Shown: in pieces, positions 5,738-5,909 of the stretch
How the letters are laid out: each line of letters opens with the position of its first letter
Numbering within the stretch: the stretch's first letter is position 1
From: Burkholderiaceae bacterium
Lineage (GTDB): Bacteria; Pseudomonadota; Gammaproteobacteria; Burkholderiales; Burkholderiaceae_E
Reading direction: 5' to 3'
Assembly (NCBI GenBank): GCA_019428955.1
Contig: JAHYJF010000220.1
Span: 1 to 5,909, forward strand
DNA: 5,909 bases
Notes under the pieces: generated by a model
Seen by the model: the letters and a program-made list of their open reading frames with translations, nothing else
Databases searched by the model: none
What the model was told of the DNA's origin: nothing
Program-made: the position numbers and the translations under genes

Positions 5738-5909
5738 ATGGCAACATTGGTTCTCGGCGCTGTCGGCTCCGCGATTGGCGGCGCATTTGGCGGGGCCAAC
5801 CTCGGCTTCTCCGGTGCGGCCATCGGCGGCTTCGTCGGCTCATCCATCGGCTCGGTGGTCGACAACTGGATCGTGTCGTCCCCCCCGCCCGCCCAACCCC
5901 TCGAGGGCG
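5738..5909 (+). CDS. Large baseplate/tail-tip 'megatron' protein, N-terminus (3' truncated)
   Basis: Only the first 57 codons are present before the window ends. The start MATLVLGAVGSAIGGAFGG and the Gly/Ala/Ser-rich hydrophobic run to about residue 44, ending VVDNW, match the N-terminus of GTA gp15-type proteins. These run to about 1,300 residues, carry a glycoside-hydrolase-like TIM barrel and a phage-tail domain, and form the tail tip that contacts the cell. The position straight after the NlpC/P60 gene supports the call. ATG 5738 is ten bases after the peptidase stop, with only a weak GAGA upstream. The hydrophobic start could insert in the envelope on ejection, which is inference. The rest of the protein is not visible. 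Confidence 0.88.
   Translation, partial: MATLVLGAVGSAIGGAFGGANLGFSGAAIGGFVGSSIGSVVDNWIVSSPPPAQPLEG

Overview
The window is about 5.9 kb of high-GC DNA carrying part of the tail module of a siphovirus-like prophage. Its gene order resembles the gene transfer agent (GTA) cluster of Rhodobacterales (Rhodobacter, Paracoccus and roseobacter relatives). The case for an alphaproteobacterial, probably rhodobacteral, host rests on the GTA-type tail-tip set (DUF2460, then DUF2163/BR0599, then NlpC/P60, then a megatron-type N-terminus), on a small protein resembling the Rcc01079 spike-base family, and on the high GC. No RNA gene, CRISPR array, integrase or att site is visible.

Layout from left to right. 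Positions 1-1839 are the C-terminal part of a long tape-measure protein, cut by the window edge. Positions 1901-2527 encode a DUF2460 distal-tail protein (GTA gp12-like). Positions 2566-2829 encode a small spike-base-like protein, and 2841-3512 a DNA-binding protein with an N-terminal helix-turn-helix and a C-terminal OmpR-type winged helix. All of these are on the plus strand and closely spaced. Positions 3516-4321 hold a two-gene toxin-antitoxin unit on the minus strand: a DUF1778 ribbon-helix-helix antitoxin followed by an overlapping GNAT acetyltransferase toxin (TacAT/AtaRT type). Its promoter and operator palindrome lie in the AT-rich gap at 4331-4399. The plus-strand tail genes then resume with the DUF2163 hub protein (4400-5284), the NlpC/P60 peptidase (5281-5727) and the first 57 codons of the large baseplate/'megatron' protein (from 5738).

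How the genes fit together. The tape measure sets tail length. The DUF2460 ring, the Fe-S-type DUF2163 hub, the cell-wall peptidase and the large tip protein form the tail end that contacts and penetrates the host envelope. In the RcGTA cluster the gp12 and gp13 homologues are adjacent. Here they are separated by roughly 1.9 kb carrying the spike-base-like gene, the regulator and the inverted toxin-antitoxin pair. That block looks like an accessory ('moron') insertion in a structural operon and is the most unusual part of the window. The >612-residue tape measure (RcGTA's is much shorter) suggests a phage or prophage rather than a GTA proper.

Other structures worth noting are a perfect 11-bp hairpin inside the tape-measure gene (1599-1623), a weaker hairpin between the tape-measure and DUF2460 genes, and an 8-bp operator-like palindrome lying between a candidate -35 and -10 of the toxin-antitoxin promoter.
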